A stretch of DNA of 64,000 nucleotides from Ramazzottius varieornatus (taxonomy: Eukaryota; Tardigrada; Eutardigrada; Parachela; Ramazzottiidae), in the NCBI GenBank assembly GCA_001949185.1, contig BDGG01000014.1, positions 654,161 through 718,160 of the forward strand, in the 5' to 3' direction. The notes beneath the pieces are model-generated. The model saw only the letters and a list, made by a program, of their open reading frames with translations. It was not told the origin of the DNA and ran no database searches. Both the position numbers and the translations under genes were made by a program. Every line of letters begins with the position of its first letter. Within the stretch, counting starts at the first letter, position 1. Shown here piece by piece: positions 25,681 to 36,750 of this stretch.

Positions 25681-27422
25681 AATAATGAATCCCGCTCGGA
25701 CTAGTGAGGGCGCTGCCGCCCGAAGCTACGCTAGTTCAGGCATGACACCATCTGTCGGCCCTGGTTACGATACCGGAGCTGCCAACACTTATTAGCCTTC
25801 ATCCAGTCAAGCTTGCTTCCCAAATATCATCAATAACAATGCGCGGGCGGACGTGACCAAGGCAATCATCCTTCAACACGATTCCAGGATTCGTCCATTT
25901 TGCACAAATGATGTTTACCTCTGCAGAAACAGGAGAGTTTTATAATTATCGGAGTAGTCTTTAGGTCAGCAGTGTGCGTAGAAACAGTACAACGCACTGT
26001 ACACCAACAGGCTGGTAGGAAACGGCCAAGTGGGTTCAGCGGGCGCCACTACACCTGCTGTCCACCCCGTCGAATACTATTAACGTACACTGAGTCCCAT
26101 ATTTATCTGTCCATCCCCCTCTCCGTTTCAAAACTTCATAACTTATTTCGCACTAACCCGATTTCGATATTTTGAACGTCTTTATAGAGATCAGTGTTTG
26201 ATCTTCACGACCACGTGACCTTCGTGTGAATCAATCAGCAAATCAACTGGCAGTATCATCCCTACGAACACCTAAAACTGCCTTGTTTTCGGCTCCGAGT
26301 TGCGGGTGCTAGCCAGCAGATAGCACATCATGCTTGTTACTATTATGTAGCTCCAACATTAAGCTTTCAAGTAAGCCCGTTCGAGAAAATTTTGCAGATA
26401 TGCAGAAAAAGCTGTGTTGTCGTATCAACCAGGACATTCTCGGTTATTTTCGGTGGTGCAGCAAGGATGTCTTCGACAGCCTGGCTGCCAAGTTACGTTC
26501 AAATGGTGATACCTTTCATAAAGATAATCAGACTCTGTAGTTTGAGTCATTCGGTCAGTCGAAACGAAAGATATCGGAAGATACCATGAACTCGAGGGAT
26601 GATACTGCCAGTTGATTTGCTGATTGATTCATACGGAAGTTACGATGTCGTGAAGATCAAACACTGATCTCTATGAAGACGTCCAAAATATCCGAATCGG
26701 GTTAGTGCAAAATAAGTTATGAATTTTTGAACAAAAATGGGGGTGGACAGATAGTTATGGAGCTCAGTGTACCATCATGACCAACAACGTCAACAAGTGC
26801 AACAACCAGGACGTCGATTTTTTGGGGAAATATAATGGCCTGGATTGCGCGCTTGATTTCGACTCAAATGAAGTTCCAGCAGTTCCTCGAAGAGAATCGA
26901 ATTTTTCATGGGTGTTTTAAATTTCTGTAACTTTCATTGTAATGCTTGGTGAACTTCGCGAAGCATATTATTATACACATGAAGATGGATCCACGTCCGA
27001 CTATTTTGTTCTACCAGCCCCCTAACGGATGTTTCACGCGTACGACGACGTGCTTCCGGAATTTGTGAAGCATTACAGTATATAGAAAACCTATATATAA
27101 TGGTTCAAAAAATTTTCGAAAAGTTGTTGTAAGTTTGTGAAATCAATGGTTTCTTCATTCTTCTTTGCAGTAGTGTCAGCCTACTACTAACTTACTTCTA
27201 CACGTGTACAACAATACCAGAACTAACGGTCACAAAATAGCTGTCATCTGCGACTCGCTCAGTTTTGCAACGAGAATCTGCGAGGCTAGTGAAGTTTACG
27301 TCAACATTCGACAACATCCCAAACCAATGACCAGCCCTCGACATATCCCTATCGATCACATTCCCGCAGAACTCAACAATGCGGTCATCGCTGATAAATC
27401 AGCCGACTTCTGTTTGCCGTAA
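25681..27422 (+). pseudogene. Lipocalin-like pseudogene 2, split by a foldback element
   Basis: Remnants of three exons follow in order. Exon 2-like DNA (about 25681-25861) ends in ACFPNIINNNARADVTK with a GC donor at the conserved place but has an in-frame TAG. Exon 3-like DNA begins near 25975 (YNALYTNRLVGNGQ) and is interrupted at 26087 by an inserted inverted-repeat element. It resumes at 26772 (NVNKCNNQDVDF, then LDFDSNEVP). Exon 4-like DNA (about 27170-27420) retains NGHKIAVICDS and ICEASEVYVNIRQ but lost the YYLYDD start and ends early. Exon 1 is missing. The gene is dead. Confidence 0.8.
26088..26769. mobile_element. Foldback element with ~175-bp inverted repeats and TA flanks
   Basis: The left arm (26088-26263) and right arm (26595-26769) are inverted copies with roughly 85-90 percent identity by eye. 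Ends read CACTGAG...CTCAGTG and are flanked by TA (26086-26087 and 26770-26771). The 330-bp centre has a 68-codon ORF (26334-26540) that I do not recognise. It sits inside exon 3 of a lipocalin pseudogene, so the insertion site is known exactly. Type: Tc1/mariner-like TA insertion, non-autonomous. Confidence 0.85.
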
Positions 27423-27792
27423 TGCGGATTACTGAAGTCATTGCGGACAACATTTCCTCTAAATGACTCAGTGGAGACAAATTAATCATTCCCACAAAAT
27501 CCTTAATGACGTACCACTGTAGTGGAACTCATTTTCAGTTAATACTTATCAAGTCTGAGTTTTGCTGAGATCTAAAGTCATGCAAGCTTAAATTCTCAAC
27601 CGACGGTCTTTCCATCAATATTTAATTTTCTTCCCCAGCTGTCTCCTCCTTAAATATACAGCGAGACGCGGCAGTGAAAAGAAAAGCCCAGCAGGTGGCG
27701 TTACAGCTAACAAATAATATTATCCGCCAGTGCAAACGCTACGGTAAAATATGGAATATAATAGCACAATGGGATCCAATCACGTTCAAAGT
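27423..27792. other. Intergenic DNA
   Basis: No feature was recognised between the lipocalin pseudogene and the winged-helix gene; both 3' ends face it. Confidence 0.35.
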
Positions 27793-28911
27793 TTATGGGG
27801 GAGCTATGAATCGCAAGTTTTCGTAACAAATTGGTTGTTTACGGTCGACTGATGGCCCTGTTCTCACTCGACCTTTTTTGCATTCGGGAAAGGCTTTCTT
27901 CATGATTTCAGCAAGAAAACGGGCTAGCGTTCTCTTGTCTTGCGAATTGACCAGTGCTTCCCGGAATTCGCTTCGCAGTCTTCTGTTCACCTCGTCAAGG
28001 GATAGAGTTCCGGCTTTGTCGACCACCACTGCATTTCGTAAGAAACTTGCGAGCTGCAGCCGAACAGCTGTGTTTGTCCTTCTGTGACTTTTGGATTCAG
28101 CATTAGGTACGGCTGAAAGAGGAATCAGTGGCGTTGTGTCTATAAAATATAACAGTTTTCAGGTTTATAAAAACAACAAGGTTTCTGATGATCACTGATC
28201 ACGTGGTTGAGTGCGCGATAATTCGGTAGCATTATAGTGCTGTATTGCCACAACATATGTTAAAAAATTAATGAAGATCGGGTTTCGAACTCCAGCGTAT
28301 CTGCAGCCAGCGTGAGAAGCACCACAAATAACCACGCTTCCAAGGGAGTGGTCATAGTACACAGTGTCACAGAGTCTTTGTGGTCGGGTAAGCTCTGGTC
28401 ATGATCGAACCAGTCTTCAGCATTGGTCCGATCATGACCAGCGCTTACCCGGCGCCAAAGCGACTAATAGCCCATATAGGTTGTAAATTACTCATTATAA
28501 CCGAAAACGATATTTGATAACGGTAGACACAAACAAATATTCTGCTTGGAGTGTACAAACCTGTGCTAGCCTGCATAAGCAGTGGAGTGGAATTATTTTC
28601 TTGGCCGACGTCCAGCAGTACCGGTCCAAAAGTGGTCACGGTCTGCGGCGTTGGGAAGGAGTGCGAAGGGACATCGACCACACCGAGACGCAAGTTCGGA
28701 GGTTGATGTCCGGTCAAGTCCGTACGAGAAGGTTCAACAGGCTCTGGAGAACGACCATAGGTAGAAGGACTGGCAGACTGAGCGTACGAGAAGGATGCTT
28801 CGGGGTGCGGAACAGGAGGAAGAACGGGAGTGATGTGGTCGGTGGTCGGAAGAGAAACCTCAGGTTCCTCAGTGCGTGTGGCCAGTTCCTCTGTAAAAGT
28901 TTCAGGGTCGC
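27793..28911 (-). CDS. Putative winged-helix (RFX-like) protein, last two exons
   Basis: Two exons join in phase on the reverse strand: 28911-28561 (117 codons, Pro/Thr/Ser-rich, acidic at the start) and 28112-27793 (106 codons with stop). The last exon reads as a compact helical domain: VRLQLASFLRNAVVVD, then AGTLSLDEVNRRLRSEF, then RTLARFLAEIMKKAFPEC, KKGRVRTGP and CYENLRFI. The helix pattern, F..I....FP..K..R and the aromatic/hydrophobic end resemble an RFX-type winged helix, which binds DNA. This is a pattern match by eye and could be wrong. At least one more 5' exon is needed because exon 28911 starts in phase 1 after a TTTTTCTTAG acceptor; I could not identify it. Confidence 0.5.
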
Positions 28912-29342
28912 CTAAGAAAAAATACTAATGTCAGCAACATCGGGTATAATCGAACTGTAGTTGAGATTGTTTCGGACAAAATGGAATGTCGACAAATGAA
29001 TCCGCGTGGAATTGTTATGCCAAGTGGCGTAGGCTTTCGGCCAATAGCCAAGTAAACGTGCGCCACTTGGCAGTCCGGCAGTGTTGTTTTCCCCAGGTCG
29101 CGCAACCCCACGTATGGTGACAATGCAAAGGTGCGCCACTCAAGATAACTACCTGGGTAGAATCATTCGCCGACACCTGAAATATTCTGCAAAAATAAGG
29201 TGATAGGCTACGCATCATAAGGAAATAGTGGAAGGTCCGAGGGTGCAACGCGTATTTTCTTTCGGTTAAACTGACGAACCAATTTCATACAGTGCCGAAG
29301 ACTATAGGCTGGCTCCCACGAGTCAACTCCGGGACAGTTTTT
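28912..29342. other. Stretch upstream of the winged-helix exons, holding tandem dyad elements
   Basis: A possible small reverse-strand exon (about 29185-29150, ending at a GTAGTT donor) could belong to the winged-helix gene, but its phase does not fit. The rest is taken up by the dyad elements C and H. Confidence 0.35.
29010..29150. repeat. Dyad-symmetric element, tandem copies C and H
   Basis: Copy C: left arm TGCCAAGTGGCGTA ends at 29031, right arm TGCGCCACTTGGCA starts at 29059 (27-nt spacer). Copy H: left arm ends at 29104 (decayed, AGGTCGCGCA), right arm TGCGCCACTCAAG starts at 29132 (27-nt spacer). The period is 73 bp, the same as the D/E pair in SPRTN. Confidence 0.8.
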
Positions 29343-29789
29343 TCACTTGACGGAATAATGACGTATTCCGCCGTGGAATTTAGAAAACGTAATCTCTTCG
29401 ACCTCAAAAAGTTCATCCGGCACAGGAAGAGAGATATCACGGGAACAGGTACACTTGTTACTCCTTTTCACGTCCAGTTCTTCCAAACGCAACCTGACAC
29501 GTTGAACTACAGCAAACTGGATAAATCTTTCAACTTCGTCCTTTGAAAAAGACATCACGTCTGAATTCCGCTTGGAATTGGGCATATCTCCATACAATAA
29601 CCGAACGTCCGAAGCTATAATAGAACAACGACAAGATGGACATTTCCAAGTACTTTTATCCTCGTTAGCCAGTAATTGCTCCAGACACGAATGATGCAGG
29701 AAATGGCCACACAGTGAAGCAGCAGCTCTGTGCGCCGGAATTGGGAGATACTCCCTCAAACATATGGAGCATTCATGTTTTTCTCCCAT
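29343..29789 (-). CDS. Small RING-H2 finger protein
   Basis: A single open frame of 148 residues starts at the ATG at 29789. The first 60 residues are a RING-H2 finger: CSIC, then CGH, HHSC, and CPSC, giving the C3H2C3 zinc-ligand pattern C-x2-C-x15-C-x-H-x3-H-x2-C-x13-C-x2-C (by my count). Such fingers bind E2 enzymes and make E3 ubiquitin ligases. The remainder is Glu/Arg-rich, includes a second CTC pair and has no signal peptide or membrane segment, so it is probably cytosolic. The gene may have further 5' exons. It lies upstream of the winged-helix exons in the same orientation; whether they share a transcript is unclear. Confidence 0.65.
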   Translation of the reverse strand: MGEKHECSICLREYLPIPAHRAAASLCGHFLHHSCLEQLLANEDKSTWKCPSCRCSIIASDVRLLYGDMPNSKRNSDVMSFSKDEVERFIQFAVVQRVRLRLEELDVKRSNKCTCSRDISLPVPDELFEVEEITFSKFHGGIRHYSVK

Positions 29790-30577
29790 TTCCAACAGTA
29801 ATCAAAATCTTCCTGGTGTACATACAAAACCCGAACAATATTTCGTAACGGTCAGAAGTGGTACAATAATATCTAGCGCTGAAACCTTACCAAATTCAGT
29901 GACAGATGAAAACTCATATGAGTGCACTAGCAACAGATGTTTGTCTGTCCGTCCGTTCGAAATGCAAAGCGAGTTCGAAGAACGATTTATGGTCGTGTAT
30001 CAACTCTTATCAGAACAACGCTTCTCCCTTCTCCCTTCTTGCAGCCAAGACGGCTATTGTCTTTCGTAAGGCCACCGTCTTGCGTCTATAGCTAGCTATG
30101 GCCTTTCTTCTAACGGGATATGCGCATCACGCATATATCTCTGATGCCGTCGCGGTTGAACTAGCCATGGTGTATGACTGTCTCCTACAACTAGAGGTCT
30201 GTCTGGTAGAAGTTCCAGTAAGCATAGTGCCGAGTGTTGTGCTGTGCGGTTCTCCAATGTTTTGCTCGTGTAGGGCACAGGTAATGGCTACAAGATGGGG
30301 TCAAGTTGAGCGCTATTATTGCATGAACTTGGATAGCTCTTACTGCTATAAGTACTGTAGTTGACGTTTGGTAGTGCGTGATGCTTGAGCGTATCTGTAT
30401 GTGGATACGGTTAAGATCAACTTAATTTCTCGATTTGACTCATACAGTGATCGTCATGTACATAAGACGGTCGGACACTCAAACAACGGACAAACGGCCA
30501 AAGTATTGTAATATTACGGTACCTTCGGCGAAGTCTAGACGCAAAACTTTGATCAGGTACCGAAGGAATTAATCTAA
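29790..30577. other. Intergenic DNA
   Basis: No coding exon is recognised. A short inverted pair GGTACCTTCGG / AGGTACCGAAGG lies at about 30518-30566, next to the end of the CACTA-like relic, and may be part of its terminus. Confidence 0.3.
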
Positions 30578-31792
30578 TTACGTTGTTCGGAAAATGTTAG
30601 CCGGCGGACTCACAACGAACAATGAATCGCTACCACCGAGTATGACCATCTGCTTTGTGATGCTGGCAGTCTCCACCAAAACATAATCTCGCGATAATTG
30701 TACTTCGTAAACGTGCTTGACTTTCACAAATCTATTTTCGCAGAAATCTTTTTCATTGCGAAGCATTAAATTACCAAACACTAAGGTTTGCAGGACGGAT
30801 CCGGTGTCGACTGATAGTATGGCCACTGTGTGCTTGACGGCAATGACTTTCCCAGTCCTTTCAAAGACGATGCTTTCATTTCGGCAGGAGGCCTCGTTGT
30901 GTTTCCTTGTTCTTACCGGAATTCCTGCCTCAACTACAGCTCGTTTAGATAGATGAATTTTATCATCCGCCCATATGAAGCCGTGGTGGTCCGCGTATGC
31001 CATAACGGCTTGGGATATCCGCTTGGATGGAATCTTTTCTGGATTACCAATCAGCCGACATATTCCCGAAGGTCCTCTTGCGTAGAAAATGGACTCCGTC
31101 ATCCCCATAATAGATCTGGCGGTACGTGTGACCAGTTGAGGAACGGATTCATTGCTGACTAGTTCTTCAACCATCACAGCGCATTCTGTTAGAGTGCGGA
31201 AGTCGTTCATTATGCTCTTCGTGGTGTTATTTAGGGCACGAATGCGCCGACCAATTACCCCAATCTCGTTCTCAGGTCCATAGCAGGAAACGTTCTCGAG
31301 AGGCCCATGAATTCTGAGGGAAAGAGCCAGGTGAACCGAAAATTTCATTTCCTGTTCTCCGAAATACCGTTCGAATTTCCGCAAAAGCACGTTGCTCAGT
31401 CTGTCAACGATACTGATATCTTTTTGAGAAATGGAGTCTTGCGTGGATAGCCATGCTATTCTACTGGTCAGACAGAGGATAGTGTGGAAGTCTTCCGGGA
31501 CTATGTCTTTCGTGACGTGAGGTGCGCCATGCTGGATGAAAAATCTTAGCTCGTGGGCTTTCATTTTCTTATACTGGGCGATGCTTCTTATTTTTCTTGA
31601 CTCGTGACCCGGAACCGCAATACTGAGCCATAAAATGTCCATCTTTTTTATCTCACTTTTCGTTAGATTCAACACCTCCCCACCTTCCACTATCTGCCGC
31701 AGGAACCATCGAGACAAGCCTTCATCAAACATGTGCATGACGTCGATGAAAAAGGCGTTCACAGCATCCATCTTCGGCCAGTCGGTAACCAA
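30578..31792 (-). pseudogene. C-terminal part of the CACTA-like transposase (404 codons)
   Basis: This is the longest single open frame of the element described at 30578-32380. It begins at VTDWPKMDAVNAFF, directly after the premature stop, and continues through the helical DUF4218-like region to a stop at 30578. Without the N-terminal zinc and DDE parts in the same frame it would not transpose DNA. It could still be expressed if a promoter lies nearby; there is no evidence for this. Confidence 0.6.
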
Positions 31793-32380
31793 TGAAGGTC
31801 TTCGGAATCCTTTTGTTCGCCTTTCATCCAGCAGGTACTTTCGGCGTTCGGTCGAGAGGGTATCTCACTGCGCAGTCATGTCGACAAAATCTTGGTGGCT
31901 TTTTAACGTGGGGTTTTTCACGTATTTGTAACAGATCTTGTGTGCAATGCTTTCGCCCACCTAAGAAAGATGCATTAAGCATATTGAATCAGAATACGTT
32001 TTTGGGTTCAGAATATGACGTGCTTTATTTCTTCAGGTCGTGTTACCAACCTGTAGACAGTAGATACATCCCTGGAATGCGGAGTGAGACAAATATCCAT
32101 TTATGGCACTGCGTTCCGGTGAATCAGAAAGGAAACCGTGGACGTACCCCGGAGAGTAATGTTCTTCGCCGAAAGCATCAATCCAGTGTATTGGCAGGAA
32201 CGTGTTACTGTTCTCGTCCAGTTCTCGCAGCTGGAGGGTCTGGTTCATCAAGAAACACTCACGATCTTTGGGGAGATCTTCCCCCACCCACACAGCCGCG
32301 AAGTGCCACACACAGCGTCTGACCCGAAGCAGCAAATTTAGAATCTGGACGAATATCAGGTACATCTTCTTCTTTGTGCT
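30578..32380 (-). mobile_element. CACTA/En-Spm-like (Transposase_21/TNP2-type) transposase relic
   Basis: Two reverse-strand blocks form one transposase. The upstream block (about 32365-32036) has WVGEDLPKDRECFLMN, LQLRELDEN and FQGCIYCLQ, the TNP2-type NLPxxxR...GC..C region. It ends at a splice donor-like VG. After an intron the main block (31,960 to 30578) has SIAHKICYKY, a premature TGA at about 31863, then FFIDVMHMFDEGLSRW, RFFIQHGAPHV and FGEQEMKFSVHLALSL, the part that resembles the DUF4218 region of CACTA elements. The 404-codon final ORF is long for a dead gene, so the inactivating stop looks young. I found no CACTA terminal repeat. Confidence 0.65.
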
Positions 32381-32404
32381 CTTGCTGGATTCTACACCAT
32401 CCGC

Positions 32405-34002
32405 GTGGATCGGTTCATCGACGCTTTCAAAGGCAAGGAAATTATGGCCGTTGGGATGAAAGTTCGTGTCTACTGGGACACTGCGGGCCACAGAATGAAG
32501 CATTCGGCAAGGACGGAAAATGTTCGGGTGAAGCGATCAGCACTCAACCGCAGCCGATTGAATAAAGCAGGCGCAGCTCGTCTATCGGACTCTGAGAAGG
32601 ATACGGCTCCAGACAGCGATTCCGCCGATGAGCATGCTCCAGAACCAAAGAAAGCTCCGGTTCGGAAAGCGGTTTCCCTTGAAAGCGGGGACGAGTCAGG
32701 GATGAAATCTTTCGTCAACGAAGAGAGTGAGACAGAAGGATAGCAGATGTCAAATCGTCTCACTCGTGTCATGTTTCCTGCTGCCCAGTCGACCGAAAGA
32801 GAGGGTGTGAATGAATCCGGAAAAGAAGAGGAAGAGCAAATTGATGCGGCTGACTTTGATGACGACACTTACAATATCGATAAGGATCTGGACAATCGTA
32901 AACGTACGGTGGTAGTCAGTTGTTATATTGCTCAGTTCACTTTAATCAAAATTAAGTTTCGGAATTCCAAAATCAAACTCCTGAGAAGAAATCGGATTGG
33001 GCGTCTGGGTAGATTTTATTTCTAAACTGCAGGTGGTGGCTTCGCGGATGTCGATGACGAAGGCGACAGCATAGATGGCTCACGCTCGTTGCAAGGTACT
33101 GTATCCCGATCGTTATTTTGGTTTGCGCATGGGAGGCGGTCGAACAAGAACAGCGAGGCTATGGACTAAGATTTCTTGACGATTTTGACAGGCGGCGGCA
33201 CTGTAGCAGCAGATGACACTCCAAGCTACTCCGAAGAAGAACTAGCGGAGTTCCGAGCGAAACGAGATGAACATCGGAAAAAACTCCAAAGTAACGAAAA
33301 CCTACTACGCATTCCCTTAGTTTTATATTTAGTTCATCTGGTTAAATTACCATTCACAGAGTTCGAGGCATTACTCAAGGAAGCTGGTGAAATGGCTGCA
33401 ATACGGAAGCCGAAGTTAGCAGGTAAGGAAAGCGTCGGCATCAGACAGCGTTCACTAATTGTTTATGATCGTAGTGCCTTCTGTCAACTGGTCATTCCTG
33501 CCGAAAGATACCAGAGCCGTCGACCGCAGAGTCTTCCAGCGACTGGATATCCATGGGTCAAAGAAATGCGATATCTGGGTGAAACAGTCACTCCTCAAAG
33601 AGGCTGTGAAGAAGACGAAGGACATGGACAGCTACGCACAGAAGTTGATGTGGAAGGCTCTGATTTCAGAGGAAGAGTTGATCAAAGTAGCAAAGCTGAA
33701 AGTCAAGGGCGTGGGTTTCGCAAGCTGTTCTGTACGGGCAACTTCGACGCGTTCTACGGTATGAAATTACTCCTCTTTCACTCTCCTTTACTTCTCTGCC
33801 GATTTCATCTATCTTCGCAGCTAACTAGTGATTTTTTCTTATAGATCATGTAGTAAAGTATCGGAATCAAAAGGCCAGCACCGATGGCGGCAAATGGATT
33901 AATGAGATGACAACTGCGGGAGAAATGCGAAGGAAGTTCATCAGTTCTTTCGATCGTAAAGTGCATCGCATTCTGAATAACACCAGCAGCACTGTCCAGT
34001 AA
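32405..34002 (+). pseudogene. Acidic multi-exon protein with BEN-like C-terminal domain, frame broken
   Basis: Exons can be chained: 32405-32740 (basic then acidic, ends at an in-frame TAG), the same frame resuming at 32747-32903, then 33033-33095, 33192-33290, 33360-33422, 33475-33758 and 33845-34002. All inner splice sites are GT-AG and phases agree except at the last junction. There the frame needed for RKLFCTGNFDAFY and DHVVKYRNQKAS is one base off the upstream frame, so a frameshift lies near 33710. Domain content: Asp/Glu/Ser-rich low-complexity N-terminus, a coiled segment (EEELAEFRAKRDEHRKKLQ) and a helical region (SYAQKLMWKALISEEELIKV) resembling a BEN DNA-binding domain. The stop and frameshift point to a pseudogene, although assembly errors near transposon DNA are possible. 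Confidence 0.45.
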
Positions 34003-35025
34003 ATTCTGAGCCACGTCGTCGTGTTTAACTTGTTAATGTTGAATCGCCCACTACGTGCAATATTATCTTCCTGTTGATTTCACGTGTACCAGCGGACGCT
34101 ACGTTCCAAACCGCCAGTAAAAGCGCACCAACAAGCTTCTGCAGTGCCATCTGTCGTTGATTACTCTCGTGGCACAATAATCATTGCGTACTATCATTCC
34201 CGGCAATGATCATTCCTTGTCGGGAAACTGTACGATGACTTTAGTATGAGTCGATGTCACTCAATATACAGATATCTGTTCAAGCTTTTGCATTGTAAAA
34301 GTCATCCGCCACTTTCGCTTTCGTCAACGTAGATAATTTTGTCTACGTTTAACGAACATTTTTGTTAAGACTAATTCATCCACAAAATAGTCCGCTGGAA
34401 AATCTAAAATGGCGTCATCCATGAGAGAAGTGATCGATAGGGTATGATTGACAAGATACTGAAACCCTACTATACGTTGGTGACAGACTTACGGTGATCC
34501 ATCTTCCGCGACGACCTTCCCCGTGTAACGCCGCATCCTCCCAAGACTTCACCAACTTTGTGAACAGGTTCCAGAACTCTCCCCTCCCACCGCGCATGGC
34601 TTGGTGTTCACCAATGCATGCCACATTCGGCTCAGCGAGATCCTCGAAAACGAACTGTGAGGAGGTAGTGTTTGTTCGTGGTTAAATCCGTGCGACCGTT
34701 CAAATCTGTTGTTTTGAAACTAGTCCATTTGATCACTCAAAGACCAGTTTAGTCTGTTTTGCCACTACGAAGGAAAGTCTGTAATATTGTTGATGTTGAA
34801 GGTGGATGATCATCTACCAGTTATGAAGCCTTCGAGGCTTCGGCATTAGAGCACTCTCAGTATAGATCTAGCAGCAGAAGGATGACAGCTTCAAAGATAT
34901 GCTCACGTAACCGTTTACACTTCCTATCTATCAGGTCTGTCTGAACCTAAAGCTCCGCATTCCTTATGATTATTCTCGCTCATTGTTTCTTCCATTGACA
35001 CTTCTTGTCCTTGCAAAGGACAAGA
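34003..35025. other. Intergenic DNA upstream of lipocalin-like gene 3
   Basis: I see no exon and no repeat; it includes the promoter of the lipocalin-like gene at 35026. Unlike genes 1 and 2, it does not share their duplicated upstream segment. Confidence 0.35.
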
Positions 35026-36750
35026 ATGGGCGGTGAAACTTGTTTAGTGTTTTCAGTTCAAGGCATGTTATTGTACTTGGTCGTCAGCACAGTTTCCGGT
35101 AAGTACCGAGCTACAAATTCTAACCCACGTGTTGCGCCCGGCTCGGAATTTGCCACTTTACTTGTTTCATCCGACCCTCAGCCAGGCATGGCTTCACATC
35201 GACCTGAAGCTTGCAATGTGCGTTCCAAGAATTAACGTTCGCAAATTTCTCTGCTTTGAAAGGCGACACATCCGGCAAAGCTTTTTCGGGATCATCTGGC
35301 ATTGTGACTTCGACCACTGAGTCTCCGTCTCCGTCGACCCAAAACGGATGTTTCCCCAATGTTATCAACACCACTGTTCCGTCTAATAAACTCAAGGCAA
35401 GTGGAACTGCCCATGTACGGTATATGCTACTTTTTGTGCAGATAACCCCAAGACCAAAGTCGATGTGAACATTTTCGACAGAAAGTGGGGACGTTTTACG
35501 AGTACCGCAGCAAGTCGGATGATACAGTATACAACGCCTTCTACACCGTCACCCTGGTGGGCAACGGTTTAATCTACCTACCTGCCACCTTAACCCCGGG
35601 TGTGCACAGCATCCAGAAATTCCAGCAGGTTGTTGCGAAAAATGGTACCAACACCTGCAACTACCAAAACATCGACGTTGTGAGCGACTTTAGCGGTGTG
35701 GATTTCTTCCTTGATTTCGACAGCAATGCCGATAATGTACCACGTAAGTCAGTGTTGATAATGTAATGCCGATAATGCACCATTAACGAAAAATAAATTG
35801 GAATTCAGAAACAGAAAAAATAATGCCGAGGCTACGTGCACAGCCCGCGACACTCCCTTTACTAGGTGCACTNNNNNNNNNNNNNNNNNNNNNNNNNNNN
35901 NNNNNNNNNNNNNNNNNNNNNTATGCGTTGTGTAGAAGACGACACACTTTCCAGGGCTCGGAAGTGAAGTGCCGCGGTAACTTAGTTTTCCTTTGGACTT
36001 AGTTCGGGTTCGCCATATTTCATGATAAGACCACCAAACAAAACCTTAGTCGTATCGACTCTCTGCTCTAACAGTTCCTCGGTAAACTGTTGCTGTTTAG
36101 GTACCACTCTCAACATGGCGCTTTCTAGTCCGTAAAAAATGCCTGCTTTCTTGCGTCGACAACCTTCGGAATCACTTTGTTGTGAAGATCGTATCCAGGC
36201 CGTGCACCTAGCCAAAAAGCAGTGTGAAAGCAGTGCACCTGGTAAAAAGGGAGCGTCGCGGGTAGTGCACCGAGTCACTACGAAAAAATAAATCAATAGT
36301 AGTGATAATAATGGGGAAGAAATGAAAAATGGAAGAAAAAGCTCATTACAAACGTAATCAGGTAAAATCTGGTAGATCGATAAATCAGACTATGCAGAGT
36401 GTTGTCTGCTTGCAGTGAACCAGGTGTCTTACTACCTGTACGACGAAGATGGACCAAATGGCTTTGAGATCGCTTATATCTGTGACGTGCCGAATTTCCA
36501 GACCGGCGTCTGCGATGCGATTGAACTCTATGTCAATACTAGAGCCAACCCTAACCAGATGACAGTTGATCAAAAGAGCGCCATTGATGCCATTATCGAC
36601 AGGACCTTGCAGCCATATTGCCTGAGCCATTCCGACTTGTTCGAAACCATCTTTCGTAATGATGTTCAACAGTGCAACGAAGCACCCACCCAAGCCTTCA
36701 GCAGCCTGGTGCAGGCCTTTGCTAGTTCGCTTCCGGCACGCCTCGCATAA
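35026..36750 (+). CDS. Secreted lipocalin-like protein 3
   Basis: Four exons, 35026-35098, 35263-35396, 35482-35743, 36416-36750, give 267 residues. Exons 3 and 4 are exactly as long (262 and 335 bp) as in gene 1 at 23.4 kb, with the same phases. Exon 1 is a signal peptide whose hydrophobic core is MLLYLVVSTVS; the ATG at 35026 precedes it by 12 codons and an in-frame ATG at 35062 is an alternative. Exon 2 is a shorter Ser/Thr-rich linker ending CFPNVINTTVP. Exon 3 opens KVGTFYEYRS, so the usual G-x-W Trp is Phe here. Exon 4 carries VSYYLYDEDG, ICD, VCDAIEL and the QKSAIDAIIDRTLQPYC helix. Intron 3 contains a MITE and the assembly gap. The exon 2 donor again looks like GC (AAG/GCAAGT). Confidence 0.78.
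35836..36270. mobile_element. Inverted-repeat element (MITE) in lipocalin intron 3, spanning the gap
   Basis: The left end 35836-35872 (GTGCACAGCCCGCGACACTC start) is repeated inverted at 36232-36270 with a few mismatches. The 49-bp N run lies directly after the left arm, which suggests that the hairpin-forming repeat caused the assembly break. No coding capacity was seen. The target duplication is unclear. Confidence 0.65.
35873..35921. other. Assembly gap (N run)
   Basis: Forty-nine undetermined bases lie within the intron 3 MITE of lipocalin-like gene 3. The true size may differ. Confidence 0.99.
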
